Assembly: GCF_017922435.1 (NCBI RefSeq) | Contig: NZ_VDEZ01000004.1 | Span: 248,001-312,000 of the forward strand | Direction: 5' to 3' | Length of the DNA: 64,000 nt | DNA from: Thalassospira sp. ER-Se-21-Dark | Lineage (GTDB): Bacteria > Pseudomonadota > Alphaproteobacteria > Rhodospirillales > Thalassospiraceae | Part shown: in pieces, positions 8,742 through 17,784 of the stretch | How the letters are laid out: every line of letters begins with the position of its first letter | Position numbering within the stretch: the stretch's first letter is position 1 | The notes under the pieces: model-generated | The model's database searches: none | What the model was told of the DNA's origin: nothing | The model's input: only the letters and a program-made list of their open reading frames with translations | Translations under genes and position numbers: made by a program

Positions 8742-10073
8742 TTAGGAAGACCGTGTCATGGCTGTTGATCGGTTGGTGGCCTCGGGGATCAGGCCCTTTG
8801 GCGCAAACCGCATGACGATCAAAAGGATCGCCCCCATCATCAGATAACGCATATAGGCCGCACCGGCGACGAGGTGCTGGGCAAGCTCCGATCCTTCGCC
8901 AAGCGGGGCGGTGATCGTTGACATGAACCAGTTGCCAAACGGCTCTGCCTCGACCCAAAGGAACCAGATGATGAAGCCACCGAGGATCGAGCCCCAGTTG
9001 TTGCCCGAACCACCCAAAATCACCATCACCCAGATCAGGAAGGTGTAGCGCAGCGGAATGTAACTGGTTGGCGTCAACTGACCGTCAAGGGTGGTCAGCA
9101 TCGCACCGGCAATCCCGCACACCGCACACCCCAGTACAAAGGTCTGAAGGTGGCGGCGTTTGACGTCCTTGCCCATCGCAGCCGCCGCATCGCGGTTGTC
9201 ACGAATGGCGCGCATCATACGGCCCCACGGGGACTTCAGTGCGCGTTCAGCAAACCACATGATGATCGCAAGCACGATGACAAACAGCACCGCATAGCAC
9301 AGCTTGACAAACAGGCTGGCGGCATCGGAAATCTCGGTCGCACCAAAGAAGTTGGCCAGACTGATGAACCATTCACTTTCGATAAGGTCGACTTCATAGG
9401 GCACCGGGCGCGGAATGCCGGTGACGTTTTTAACCCCGCGCGAAAGCCATTCTTCGTACTTGATGATCGCAATGATGATCTCGGAAATACCAAGGGTGGC
9501 AATCGCCAGATAATCCGCCCGCAGGCCAAGCGCGATCCGCCCGATCAGCCAACCGCCACCAGCGGCCACCAGACCGGCAAGCGGCCATGCGACAAGGACG
9601 GGCAAGCCCGCACCACCCAGATAACCGCTGAGCGCCGGGTCGATGCTTTCAATCGCATCGGTTGCCGGACCAAAGAACACCCCGATCAGGAAATAACCCG
9701 CCAGCAAAAGAACAAGCGTTACCGGAAGCTTCAATGCCGGGTGCACAAAGCGTCGGGCGTAGATCACCGCAATGATCGTCGCAGCAAGGCTGAGCAAGGA
9801 CAGGGCAATATCCCCACCGGCAACGGCCCAGGCTTCGCCCACAGGCGGCATCGAGACCAGAACGGCGGTAAGGCCACCAAGTGCTGTAAAGCCCATTACA
9901 CCGACGTTAAACAGGCCGGCATAGCCCCACTGCATATTGACGCCGAGCGCCATCACTGCAGAGATCACACAAAGATTGAAGATGCCAAAGGCGACGTTCC
10001 AGCTTTGAAGAAAGCCGATCGCGATCAACACCAGGCACATCAGGCCATATAGGAGCGCAACTCTCTTCGTCAT
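8742..10073 (-). CDS. livM: Branched-chain amino acid ABC transporter permease (LivM type)
   Basis: 443 residues, last gene of the liv operon. Multiple membrane helices, with the LivM-family hallmarks ALGVNMQWGYAGLFNVGVMGF and LGLRADYLAIATLGISEII. The ABC-contact loop is KSPWGRMMRAIRDNRDAAAAMGKD. It pairs with LivH as a heterodimeric inner-membrane channel. The ATG at 10073 overlaps the livH stop (ATGA), indicating coupled translation; earlier in-frame codons lie inside livH. Substrate class comes from family resemblance; some relatives carry amides or urea instead. Confidence 0.95.
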   Translation of the reverse strand: MTKRVALLYGLMCLVLIAIGFLQSWNVAFGIFNLCVISAVMALGVNMQWGYAGLFNVGVMGFTALGGLTAVLVSMPPVGEAWAVAGGDIALSLLSLAATIIAVIYARRFVHPALKLPVTLVLLLAGYFLIGVFFGPATDAIESIDPALSGYLGGAGLPVLVAWPLAGLVAAGGGWLIGRIALGLRADYLAIATLGISEIIIAIIKYEEWLSRGVKNVTGIPRPVPYEVDLIESEWFISLANFFGATEISDAASLFVKLCYAVLFVIVLAIIMWFAERALKSPWGRMMRAIRDNRDAAAAMGKDVKRRHLQTFVLGCAVCGIAGAMLTTLDGQLTPTSYIPLRYTFLIWVMVILGGSGNNWGSILGGFIIWFLWVEAEPFGNWFMSTITAPLGEGSELAQHLVAGAAYMRYLMMGAILLIVMRFAPKGLIPEATNRSTAMTRSS

Positions 10074-11080
10074 ATCACTTTCCCACGAATAATACCGGTT
10101 GGCCGGATCAGAAGAACCGCGACCAGAATGATGAAGGAGACTGCAAACTTGTAGTCCGTCGACAGAAGTTGCACGAGCCCGTCCGGCGCCCAATCCGTCG
10201 GGCCAAGATAGGTCAGGAACTTCTTGAAGGCATAGGTCACCGTCACCTCGGAGAAGGCCACAATGAACGCGCCCAAAATCGCGCCGACCGGTTGCCCGAT
10301 GCCACCCAGAATGGTGGCGGCAAAGATCGGAAGCAGGATCTGCAAGAAGATGAACGGCTTGTAGGTCTTATCAAGGCCATACAGCGTGCCGGCGATGGCA
10401 GCCAGTGCCGCTGCAATAACCCAGCAGATCATCACCACACGTTCCGGGTTGATCCCCGACAGCAGTGCCAGATCCTCGTCATCGGAATAGGCGCGCATGG
10501 CCTTGCCCGAACGGGTTTTCTGCAAGAACCAGAACAGCCAGGCAACGACAATGGCGGTGACAACAACCGTGATCAACTGGCTTTGCTTGATGGCAATACC
10601 TTCATCAAGGCCCAGGGCACGGCGTGAATCAATCGCGCCAATGATAAAACGTTCACCATCGGCAAAGCTTTGATCGGCCGGGCCGATGACAATGCGGATA
10701 ATACCGGCAATCAGGAACATGACGCCGACCGATACAATGGCAAAGACAATTGGGTTTGAGCGCTGCTTGCGATAAAACCGAAACACCATCCGATCCATGA
10801 CAAGTGCCATGCTGATGGCAGCCAACACCCCAATCGGCAACGCCAGAAGGGCGGTCGGGAAGGGGGCGATAGAAACGCCCATATTTTGCAGGAACCAGGT
10901 GACCAAAATCGTGATCATGGTGCCAAACGACATCAACTCGCCATGCGCAAAGTTCGCAAAGCGCAGGATGCCGAAAATAAGTGTGACGCCAAGCGCCCCA
11001 AGGGCGAGCTGTGCACCATAGGCAGTCGCCGGAACGACCACAAAATTGGTAAACAGCGCGAGTGCGTTAAGAATTTCCAT
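10070..11080 (-). CDS. livH: Branched-chain amino acid ABC transporter permease (LivH type)
   Basis: 336 residues, about eight membrane helices. Family signatures include TLIFGILRFANFAHGELMSFG near the N-terminus and the coupling loop GKAMRAYSDDEDLALLSGINPERV. The ILGGIGQPVGAILGAFIVAF segment is typical of LivH. It overlaps livM by four bases and lies 12 bases after livF, so it is cotranscribed. Forms the membrane channel with LivM. Confidence 0.96.
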   Translation of the reverse strand: MEILNALALFTNFVVVPATAYGAQLALGALGVTLIFGILRFANFAHGELMSFGTMITILVTWFLQNMGVSIAPFPTALLALPIGVLAAISMALVMDRMVFRFYRKQRSNPIVFAIVSVGVMFLIAGIIRIVIGPADQSFADGERFIIGAIDSRRALGLDEGIAIKQSQLITVVVTAIVVAWLFWFLQKTRSGKAMRAYSDDEDLALLSGINPERVVMICWVIAAALAAIAGTLYGLDKTYKPFIFLQILLPIFAATILGGIGQPVGAILGAFIVAFSEVTVTYAFKKFLTYLGPTDWAPDGLVQLLSTDYKFAVSFIILVAVLLIRPTGIIRGKVI

Positions 11081-11092
11081 TCAAGTCCCCAC

Positions 11093-11800
11093 TTAGCCGC
11101 CCAGGAAGGAGCGGCGAACTTCTTCGTTGGCGAGAAGGGCTTCGCCCGTATCGGTGAACCGGTTGCGTCCCTGCACCAGGACAAAACCGTGATCGGCGAT
11201 CTCAAGCGCCTGACGGGCATTTTGTTCAACCATCAGAATGGCGACGCCGGTTCTGGCGACTTCCACGATCTTGTCGAACAGTTCATCCATCACGATGGGC
11301 GAAACACCCGCAGTCGGTTCATCGAGCATAAGCAGCTTTGGCTGGGTCATAAGTGCCCGACCAACCGCCACTTGCTGGCGTTGACCACCGGAAAGCTCGC
11401 CTGCGGGCTGATTGCGTTTTTCGCCAAGGATCGGGAACAGATCGAAAATCTGTTGTTTGGTTTCCTCGATCTTGTCGTCCTTGCGGATGAAGGCCCCCAT
11501 ATCGAGGTTTTCCTCGACCGTCATCGAAACGAAAACGTTGCGGTTCTGGGGCACAAAGCCCATGCCCTCGGGCACGCGTTCCTGCGGGGCAAGGTTGGTA
11601 ATATCCTTGCCATCCAGAACCACTGATCCTTCACGCAGGTTCAACATGCCGAACACTGCCTTCATCGCGGTTGATTTACCGGCACCATTGGGGCCGACAA
11701 CAACGGCGATCTCGCCCTTTTCAACGGTAATCGTGCAGTCATGAAGGATATCACTGCCGCCATAGCCGCCGGTCATGCCGGTTGCGCTTAAGAAACTCAT
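11093..11800 (-). CDS. livF: Branched-chain amino acid ABC transporter ATPase (LivF type)
   Basis: 235-residue ABC ATPase. Walker A GPNGAGKST is at ~37-45, the signature LSGGQRQQVAVGRAL at ~137, Walker B LLMLDEPTAG at ~158, and the switch His is replaced by Gln (MVEQNARQAL), as is usual in LivF. The length and short C-terminus suit LivF. Its start overlaps the livG stop by four bases. Confidence 0.96.
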   Translation of the reverse strand: MSFLSATGMTGGYGGSDILHDCTITVEKGEIAVVVGPNGAGKSTAMKAVFGMLNLREGSVVLDGKDITNLAPQERVPEGMGFVPQNRNVFVSMTVEENLDMGAFIRKDDKIEETKQQIFDLFPILGEKRNQPAGELSGGQRQQVAVGRALMTQPKLLMLDEPTAGVSPIVMDELFDKIVEVARTGVAILMVEQNARQALEIADHGFVLVQGRNRFTDTGEALLANEEVRRSFLGG

Positions 11801-12579
11801 GACGGCACCTTCCGTTCATGCTTGCGACCTGTGCCGAGATAGGCCTCGATGACCTCCTCGTTATTCTTGACCTCTTCGATCGTACCTTGGGTCAGGACTT
11901 TGCCCTCGGCCATGACGATCACGGGATCACACAGGCTGGCAATGAAATCCATGTCATGTTCGATCAGGCAGAAGGTATAGCCGCGCTCTTCATTGAGGCG
12001 CTTGATCGAGGTCGCAATGGTATTAAGCAGCGTACGGTTCACACCGGCACCCACTTCATCAAGAAAGACGATCTTGGGTTCGACCATCATGGTGCGGCCC
12101 AGTTCGAGCAGTTTCTTCTGACCGCCGGAAAGATTGCCCGCCAGCTCATGCTTGATATGGTCAATTTCAAGGAAATCGATCACCTCAAGTGCGCGTTCGT
12201 AGTTCTGGGCTTCAATTTCTTTGACGCGGGAATAGTTAAACCAGCTATGGCGCAATTGTTCGCCCGGCTGGTTGCCCGGAACCACCATCAGATTGTCCAG
12301 CACACTCAATGTCGAGAATTCGTGCGCAATCTGGAAGGTTCGCAAAAGGCCCTTGTGGAAAAGTTCGTGCGGTTCAAGGTGGGTTACGTCTTCGTCATCA
12401 AGGAATATTTTCCCCGAAGACGGCGGAAAGACGCCCGCAATAATATTGAACAATGTTGTTTTACCGGCACCATTCGGCCCGATCAGGCCGGTGATGGAAC
12501 CTTTTTCAATGGATAGCGATACGCCATCGACTGCCTGAATGCCGCCGAAATTCTTGGCGATGTTTTCGACCCGTATCAT
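11797..12579 (-). CDS. livG: Branched-chain amino acid ABC transporter ATPase (LivG type)
   Basis: 260-residue ABC ATPase. Walker A is GPNGAGKTT, the signature is LSGGQKKLLELGR, and the switch region EHDMDFIASLCD is typical of LivG. Walker B reads KIVFLDEVGAGVN, with the proline of the usual LDEP replaced by Val. The catalytic Glu and Asp are kept, so activity should be intact. It follows livK after 141 bases containing a strong hairpin and overlaps livF. Confidence 0.95.
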   Translation of the reverse strand: MIRVENIAKNFGGIQAVDGVSLSIEKGSITGLIGPNGAGKTTLFNIIAGVFPPSSGKIFLDDEDVTHLEPHELFHKGLLRTFQIAHEFSTLSVLDNLMVVPGNQPGEQLRHSWFNYSRVKEIEAQNYERALEVIDFLEIDHIKHELAGNLSGGQKKLLELGRTMMVEPKIVFLDEVGAGVNRTLLNTIATSIKRLNEERGYTFCLIEHDMDFIASLCDPVIVMAEGKVLTQGTIEEVKNNEEVIEAYLGTGRKHERKVPS

Positions 12580-12656
12580 TGGGAGTTTTTGACCCTTGTC
12601 ATGCGTTCTGTACCGTGGAAATCAACCAAATATTGCGGTGACGACCCGGTAATAGA

Positions 12657-12690
12657 GGAACTGCCAGAAACCGAAGTCTCTGACAGTTCC
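12657..12690 (-). promoter_or_regulatory. Intercistronic hairpin between livK and livG
   Basis: On the minus-strand RNA, GGAACUGUCAG pairs with CUGGCAGUUCC over 11 bp with one G-U pair and a 12-base loop. It sits 30 bases after the livK stop and has no following U run. The position suits an mRNA-stabilising or partial-attenuation element that lets the abundant binding protein be made in excess over the membrane parts, as in other binding-protein operons. Function is inferred. Confidence 0.65.
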
Positions 12691-12720
12691 AGCGTCGTTA
12701 GCGATCAAAGGATGATCGGC

Positions 12721-13917
12721 TTAGTGGTACATCTCCGTTTCCCACTTGCCGCCCTTGATTTCCGTTTCACGGAAGCTACCAGCGGACTCGCCCGGCTCGA
12801 TCAGTTCGAGCGCGGTACCGCCGACATAGTCGATGTCACCACCATCAGCGAGGATCTGAAGCGCTTTGGCCAGTTCACCCGGATAGATTTTCTCACCCGG
12901 TGCATTGGCCACTTTCAGGATGTGGTCTTTGTAGACAGCACTATCCGTCGAACCAGCCGACTGCATAGCCAGCAAAAGCAGGGCAGATGCGTCATAAGCT
13001 TCCGGGACATACGGGTCATCACCCTTGAAGCCCTTGTCTGATGCCAGTTCGGCCAGCATGGACGCGCCCGGGCTGTCAGTGCCCGGGTTGGTGCCGATCG
13101 AGCCATCAAGCATATCACCGAAGTTGTCGGTCAGCGCTTCACCAACCATGCCGTCCGGCAGGACGAACTTGTCGAACGCACCGGTATCAAGCGATGCCTG
13201 AATGATGCCTTTGCCGCCCTGATCAAGGTAACCGGCAACAATCAGAACTTCACCACCGGCAGATGCCAGAGTGCCGATTTCAGCAGAATAGTCGGCTTTG
13301 CCATCTTCATGGGCAGCAACGGCGGTGATTTTGCCGCCTTTTGCTTCGTATGCCGCCTGAATGGCGTCTGCAAGGCCTTTACCATAGTCGTTGTTGGTAT
13401 AGGTCAGCGCAGCCGATTTAATGCCGCGACGATCAAGGATTTCAGCAATGATCTGGCCCTGACGTGCGTCCGACGGTGCGGTACGGAAGAAGTACCCGTC
13501 ATCTTCGATTTCGCTTAGCGCCGGCGAGGTTGCCGACGGCGAAATCATGACGATACCGTTTGCGCGGACAACGTTGTTCAGGATGGCCGTGGTCGCGCCA
13601 GAGCAGGTCGCACCGTTAATGCCGTGAACGCCATCAGACGTCACAAGACGATCAGCCGCCGCGGTGGCTGCTGCTGCGTCGATACAGGTACTGTCACCGC
13701 GTACCGAAACAACTTCACGCCCGCCAAGCAGCAGGCCGCTGTCGGAAACTTCCTTAATGGCCAATTCGCCGCCAAGTGCCATCGGCTTGACGAGTGATTC
13801 CGTCGGGCCGGTGAAGCCTTGCAGCATGCCGATCTTTACCTGTTCCTGTGCAGATGCGCCTGCGACGACAGCCGTCGAAAGTGCTGCCGAGAAGAGGAGG
13901 GTAGAGAGTTTTCCCAT
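12721..13917 (-). CDS. livK: Branched-chain amino acid ABC transporter substrate-binding protein
   Basis: 398 residues with a Sec signal peptide (LSTLLFSAALSTAVVAGASAQ, cleavage near ASA-QE at ~23). The mature protein is a type I periplasmic binding fold: KIGMLQGFTGPTESLVKPMALGGELAI, GINGATCSGATTAILN and VMISPSATSPALSEI are in the ligand-cleft positions of the Peripla_BP_6 family. First gene of the operon, preceded by a promoter-like region with a 13-bp palindrome. The exact ligand (Leu/Ile/Val, amides or others) is not decided by sequence. Confidence 0.94.
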   Translation of the reverse strand: MGKLSTLLFSAALSTAVVAGASAQEQVKIGMLQGFTGPTESLVKPMALGGELAIKEVSDSGLLLGGREVVSVRGDSTCIDAAAATAAADRLVTSDGVHGINGATCSGATTAILNNVVRANGIVMISPSATSPALSEIEDDGYFFRTAPSDARQGQIIAEILDRRGIKSAALTYTNNDYGKGLADAIQAAYEAKGGKITAVAAHEDGKADYSAEIGTLASAGGEVLIVAGYLDQGGKGIIQASLDTGAFDKFVLPDGMVGEALTDNFGDMLDGSIGTNPGTDSPGASMLAELASDKGFKGDDPYVPEAYDASALLLLAMQSAGSTDSAVYKDHILKVANAPGEKIYPGELAKALQILADGGDIDYVGGTALELIEPGESAGSFRETEIKGGKWETEMYH

Positions 13918-13961
13918 AGTGTAGCCTTCCCTGTTTTATTGGGCCTTTATATTCGTGGGGC

Positions 13962-14008
13962 AGTATACAGAAAACACAACGCGTTTCCAGTTTCTTAACT
14001 TTAAGTTA
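13962..14008 (-). promoter_or_regulatory. Putative livK promoter and operator
   Basis: On the minus strand TATACT (13967-13962) is a good -10 box, ~45 bases before the livK start. The matching -35 is weak (CTGGAA). A perfect 13-base palindrome TAACTTTAAGTTA at 13996-14008 lies just upstream, where an activator could compensate. Binding protein unknown; the LysR gene upstream is a candidate only by proximity. Confidence 0.4.
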
Positions 14009-14175
14009 CAAAATCGCTCTTGCATATGGGGCGGTTGGCGGTAGGTTTCGCGACCAAACGGGCGGACGCAGGTGTGGCTGAGTTCACACCTGTGATTGGG
14101 CGAGTTTCGTGATGTCACGGCGGGCGATGAGCGCCGTATACGGGGCACAACAGTGGGGGCTTTGATGGCCGGTGA

Positions 14176-15075
14176 TCAGGCAAACACCCGCATGCCGCGT
14201 TCGGAAATCTTGCGGAACCCGGCAATGACATGTTCGGCCAATGCCTCCTCTACCGCGCCATGGCCGTCACGCTTGGCAAGGGTCATGCGATATTCACCGA
14301 TTTCCGGCAGGCCGTGCGACGGACCAAGATGGACAAGATCATCTGAAATGACACTGATCGGAAGCGGCGCAATCGCCAGATCGGCGCGCACGGCGGCAAT
14401 CTGTGCCTGGCAAAACTCGCTGGTATAGGCGATGCGGTAATTTACCCCGGCATCATCAAGCGCCTTAAGCGCCATGGTCCGCCAGTAACAACCAGGCTCG
14501 GCCATCGATACCGGCAAGGGGCGTTTGTCAATCGCACTGCCATGACGCGCGCCCAGCCAGACCAGCGGTTCGGCATGGATCGGCGGCTGGCGATCAAGCT
14601 CCGCATCAAAACTGAAGACCGCGATATCCAAATCACCTTTATGGATGGCCTGACGCAGGGTGCGTGTCGGGCCAAGATTGACGTCGATATCAACATGCGG
14701 GTGGGTTTGCGCAAACCGTTTGAGGATTTCGGGAATGGCAACGATACCGGTGTCATTGGGGACACCCAGCCGCACGGTGCCGGCAAATTCCGGGGCATGG
14801 AAATGCGACATCGCCTCGTCATTGAGTTTAAGCAAACGCCGCGCATAACCCAGCAAAACCTCGCCATCCTCGGTCATGGTGACCTTGCGAGTTTCGCGTT
14901 TGAACAATTCCCGTCCGACCATGGTTTCAAGCTTTTTGACCTGAAGGCTGATTGCCGACGCACTGCGATGAACCTTTTCGGCGGCGCGTGAAAAATTGCC
15001 AGTCTCGCAGATCGCGACAAACGTTCGGGCAAGATCGAGATCAAGATTGTGAACAACGCTTGTCGGGGAATTCAT
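14176..15075 (-). CDS. LysR family regulator (LrhA/PecT-like)
   Basis: 299 residues. The N-terminal winged helix-turn-helix is clear (LARTFVAICETGNFSRAAEKVHRSASAISLQVKKLE, ~16-50). The effector domain of ~200 residues begins TVRLGVPNDTGIVAIP, resembling the LrhA subgroup. ATG 15075 has AGAGG six bases upstream. It is divergent from a small ORF and a flavin oxidoreductase, which it probably controls. Confidence 0.95.
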   Translation of the reverse strand: MNSPTSVVHNLDLDLARTFVAICETGNFSRAAEKVHRSASAISLQVKKLETMVGRELFKRETRKVTMTEDGEVLLGYARRLLKLNDEAMSHFHAPEFAGTVRLGVPNDTGIVAIPEILKRFAQTHPHVDIDVNLGPTRTLRQAIHKGDLDIAVFSFDAELDRQPPIHAEPLVWLGARHGSAIDKRPLPVSMAEPGCYWRTMALKALDDAGVNYRIAYTSEFCQAQIAAVRADLAIAPLPISVISDDLVHLGPSHGLPEIGEYRMTLAKRDGHGAVEEALAEHVIAGFRKISERGMRVFA

Positions 15076-15177
15076 GATCGGCCTCTTGGCAAAAGGAACG
15101 CGATGGGAGCGTTTCGCAACAATAGCGCGAAACTTATGCTGTGAGATTTTCTAATAGATGAGATTAGATCTTCTCGT

Positions 15178-15202
15178 TTGATTAATCAATGAGGAATCCT
15201 CA
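15178..15202. promoter_or_regulatory. Two adjacent palindromes in divergent promoter region
   Basis: TTGATTAATCAA (15178-15189) is followed at once by TGAGGAATCCTCA (15190-15202), both perfect palindromes. They lie between the LysR gene and the small ORF at 15236, close to where a promoter for the latter should be. Likely operator sites; which protein binds is unknown. Confidence 0.5.
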
Positions 15203-15235
15203 ATCTTGGATAAACACAGATTGGAGATTCTCATC

Positions 15236-15508
15236 ATGAAAGCGATCACATCTTTCGAACATGCTCCGCTGGGCCTTGTCGGTCATCTGCGTGCCGCCAT
15301 CGAAGCCTGGCAAAATGAACGCGCGATCCAGAAGGCCATCGCCGCCAAATCTTCGCGTGCTGTACCAGCCGCAGCCGACAAATCTCATTTGAGTGCAGCT
15401 GAACTGCATGAAAGCCGCCGGACACATGGCACGTACATCACAGAACCGGGGGATGTCCTCTCGGGACTGGTTTTGAATTGGCCATCCCCGTCGCGCAAGG
15501 ATCACTGA
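15236..15508 (+). CDS. Small hypothetical protein, coupled to OYE-type gene
   Basis: 90 residues. MKAITSFEHAPLGLVGHLRAAIEAWQNERAIQKAIAA forms a probable amphipathic helix with a W and Arg/Glu content reminiscent of DUF1127 proteins, but the DUF1127 C-terminal motif is absent. The rest is polar. Start at 15236 with GGAG ten bases upstream; an open frame from 15206 has no such site. Its stop is two bases before the TTG start of the next gene, so the two are probably coupled. Coding status is likely but not proven. Confidence 0.6.
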   Translation: MKAITSFEHAPLGLVGHLRAAIEAWQNERAIQKAIAAKSSRAVPAAADKSHLSAAELHESRRTHGTYITEPGDVLSGLVLNWPSPSRKDH

Positions 15509-15510
15509 TC

Positions 15511-16695
15511 TTGGAAAATCCGTTGTTCAGACCGTTGGAGCTGCCAAGTGGTGTCGTCCTCAAGAACCGGATTGCGAAATCGGCAATGTCGGACTCGCTT
15601 GGGGATGGCACCGGCCACCCGACCAAAGCCCAGAATTGGCTTTACCGCCGCTGGGCCGAGGGTGGGGTGGGTGTTTCGATCATCGGTGAAGTACAGGCGC
15701 AACCGGGATATGCCCAGAAGCCCGGTAACCTTGTGCTCGATGATAATGCCAACCTTGATCGGTTCCGTGCGCTTGCCCGGCAGGGGGCGGCAAAGGGCAG
15801 TAACCTTTGGCTACAACTGGGGCATGCCGGGGCACTTGCCTTTGCCCCGACCAGCACGCCAAAGGGGCCGAGTGCGCTTGATCTTCCGGGGTTGAAATGT
15901 GCGGCACTGACCGATGACGAAATCCATCAAATCCCGGCCCAATTTGCAAGAACTGCCAAACTTGCTGAGCATGCCGGGTTTGGCGGGGTGCAAATTCACG
16001 CGGCCCATGGCTTCTTGCTTAGTCAGTTTCTCTCACCGCTGTTTAACAAGCGTTGCGACGACTATGGCGGATCGATTGCCAATCGCATGCGGTTGCTTCT
16101 TGAAACCATTGGTGCCGTGCGCACAGAAGTCGGGCCCGGTTTCGTCGTGGCGGTCAAACTGAATGCCACCGATCAGTTGGAAGGCGGCCTAAGCGAAGAT
16201 GATGCACTGGCCGTCGTTACCGCGCTTGATCAAACCAAAATCGATCTGATTGATATCAGTGGTGGTACTTATTTTCCGGGTGCAAAGGCGGCCTCTGACG
16301 GTGCTGGCGGTGGGCCCTATTTCATGAATTTTGCCAAGCGGGCCCGCAAGGTTACCACCAAGCCCCTGATGTTGACCGGTGGCTTCAAGACCCGCGCACA
16401 GGCAGAGGAAGCGCTGAATAGCGGCGTCATTGATATCGTCGGTTTGGCGCGCGCGTTGGTTATCGAGCCCGCCCTGCCAGATCTCTGGCAACGGGGTGAT
16501 CGCCATGATCCGGTCTTTCCCCGTTTTGACCATGCGCCGGCTGGTGGCATTACGGCATGGTACACCATGCGGCTGACAGCGCTTGCAGGGCGGGTGGAAA
16601 TGCCGGAATTTGATGATCTGGATCAGGTGCTTTCCGCCTACGAAGCGCGGGATGCGGACCGGGCGCAGATTTGGTTGCGGTATTTCGGGGCTTGA
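15511..16695 (+). CDS. NADH:flavin oxidoreductase / Old Yellow Enzyme family
   Basis: 394 residues, an FMN-binding TIM barrel that reduces activated C=C bonds such as enones with NAD(P)H. NRIAKSAMSDSLGDG is the N-terminal FMN strand. LQLGHAGA, GVQIHAAHGFLLSQFLSP and NKRCDDYGGS are the family signatures, with HAAH supplying the substrate-binding residues. LTGGFKTRAQAEEAL is the phosphate-binding end. I chose TTG 15511 because AAGGA is nine bases upstream and it directly follows the small ORF; a TTG at 15478 would overlap that ORF. Probably under the divergent LysR regulator. Confidence 0.94.
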   Translation: MENPLFRPLELPSGVVLKNRIAKSAMSDSLGDGTGHPTKAQNWLYRRWAEGGVGVSIIGEVQAQPGYAQKPGNLVLDDNANLDRFRALARQGAAKGSNLWLQLGHAGALAFAPTSTPKGPSALDLPGLKCAALTDDEIHQIPAQFARTAKLAEHAGFGGVQIHAAHGFLLSQFLSPLFNKRCDDYGGSIANRMRLLLETIGAVRTEVGPGFVVAVKLNATDQLEGGLSEDDALAVVTALDQTKIDLIDISGGTYFPGAKAASDGAGGGPYFMNFAKRARKVTTKPLMLTGGFKTRAQAEEALNSGVIDIVGLARALVIEPALPDLWQRGDRHDPVFPRFDHAPAGGITAWYTMRLTALAGRVEMPEFDDLDQVLSAYEARDADRAQIWLRYFGA

Positions 16696-16816
16696 CCGTT
16701 ACGCGGACAGGCGGCCTTTTCACATTCTTGCGCAAAACAGGTCAGGGTTGCATGCGCATTGCTTTGCAAATCCACAACACAATGCGATGATGTGGACTTA
16801 ATGTCAGGAACAGAAA

Positions 16817-17728
16817 ATGGCAGAGACAGCATCAGCCTTTCAGCCCAACGGGCGTTATCAGAAGTTTGAAGTCTTCAATCAGTTGATTGGGGATGCAAAC
16901 CTGTTGCGCGCGGGTGATTTCGGCGAAAGCATCTCGGCGGCCCATTGGCGGCGCAATGCCGATGTCCTGACCCGCTATACCGATCCGGATCATCATACCA
17001 TCAGCCTCTATGTGAATGGCGGTACGGGTATTCAGCGCAAGATCGGCGTCGACCCGATGAGTGGCGGTGGGCCCGGCCGGTGCTGTTTGATGCCGGCCTA
17101 TCTGACCTCGGATTGGCTGGTGCATGGCGAGGTGGAGCTGTTTCACGTCTATATCCCGCATGCTTCGTGGGAACGCGCCGTGGTCGAGGCCTTTGACATC
17201 GAACCCAATGCGGTCGAAGTCCCGGAAAAGACCTTTTTCCTGGATCCGCTGATTGAACAGACCGTGCGCCAGTCGATGCTGCCACTTGATTGGGATGTTC
17301 CGGCCGACCGGATGGCGATGTCCAATGCCGGGCAGCTTTTAATGGGCCATATGCTGCGCAGCTATTCGACGCGCCGTGATCTTGGTTTCAAGGTTCGTGG
17401 TGGATTGTCACCTGCCATCAAGCGTCGGGTATTCGATTTTGTCGATGCCAACCTTGATCAGCCGCTAACCATCGAAGAACTGGCAGAGGTTGCTGATTTG
17501 TCGGCCTATCACTTTGCCCGCATGTTCCGCAAAACCGTCGGTGAAGCGCCACATCAATTCGTTCTGCGCCGCCGGATCGAACGCGCAATGCATATGTTGC
17601 GTGATGGCAATGCCCCGGTTGCCGAAATTGCGCTTGAGACCGGCTTTTCCAGTCAGGCCCATCTGACCACGCGGTTTAGCCGCTTTACCGGGCTGACACC
17701 TGCGAAATATCGCAGCATTTCCCAATAA
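16817..17728 (+). CDS. AraC family transcriptional regulator
   Basis: 303 residues. The C-terminal ~100 residues hold both helix-turn-helix motifs (LTIEELAEVADLSAYHFARMFRK and VAEIALETGFSSQAHLTTRFSR, then GLTPAKYR). The N-terminal ~190 residues are a poorly conserved sensing domain. AGGAA sits eight bases before the ATG. It may regulate the preceding oxidoreductase gene or itself; no dedicated operator was recognised. Confidence 0.94.
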   Translation: MAETASAFQPNGRYQKFEVFNQLIGDANLLRAGDFGESISAAHWRRNADVLTRYTDPDHHTISLYVNGGTGIQRKIGVDPMSGGGPGRCCLMPAYLTSDWLVHGEVELFHVYIPHASWERAVVEAFDIEPNAVEVPEKTFFLDPLIEQTVRQSMLPLDWDVPADRMAMSNAGQLLMGHMLRSYSTRRDLGFKVRGGLSPAIKRRVFDFVDANLDQPLTIEELAEVADLSAYHFARMFRKTVGEAPHQFVLRRRIERAMHMLRDGNAPVAEIALETGFSSQAHLTTRFSRFTGLTPAKYRSISQ

Positions 17729-17748
17729 CATCTCCCGTCTTTCGATTG

Positions 17749-17784
17749 GCCGCCTGATCCAACCATCTGATCAGGCGGCTTTTT
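17749..17784 (+). terminator. Rho-independent terminator
   Basis: Perfect 11-bp stem GCCGCCTGATC / GATCAGGCGGC followed by TTTTT, 20 bases after the AraC gene. Confidence 0.93.

Noticed and set aside
9150-10052. Long plus-strand open frames opposite livM and other genes
   Set aside because: Composition shadows of real minus-strand genes; residue make-up (His, Asn, Lys, Asp rich) is typical of antisense frames.
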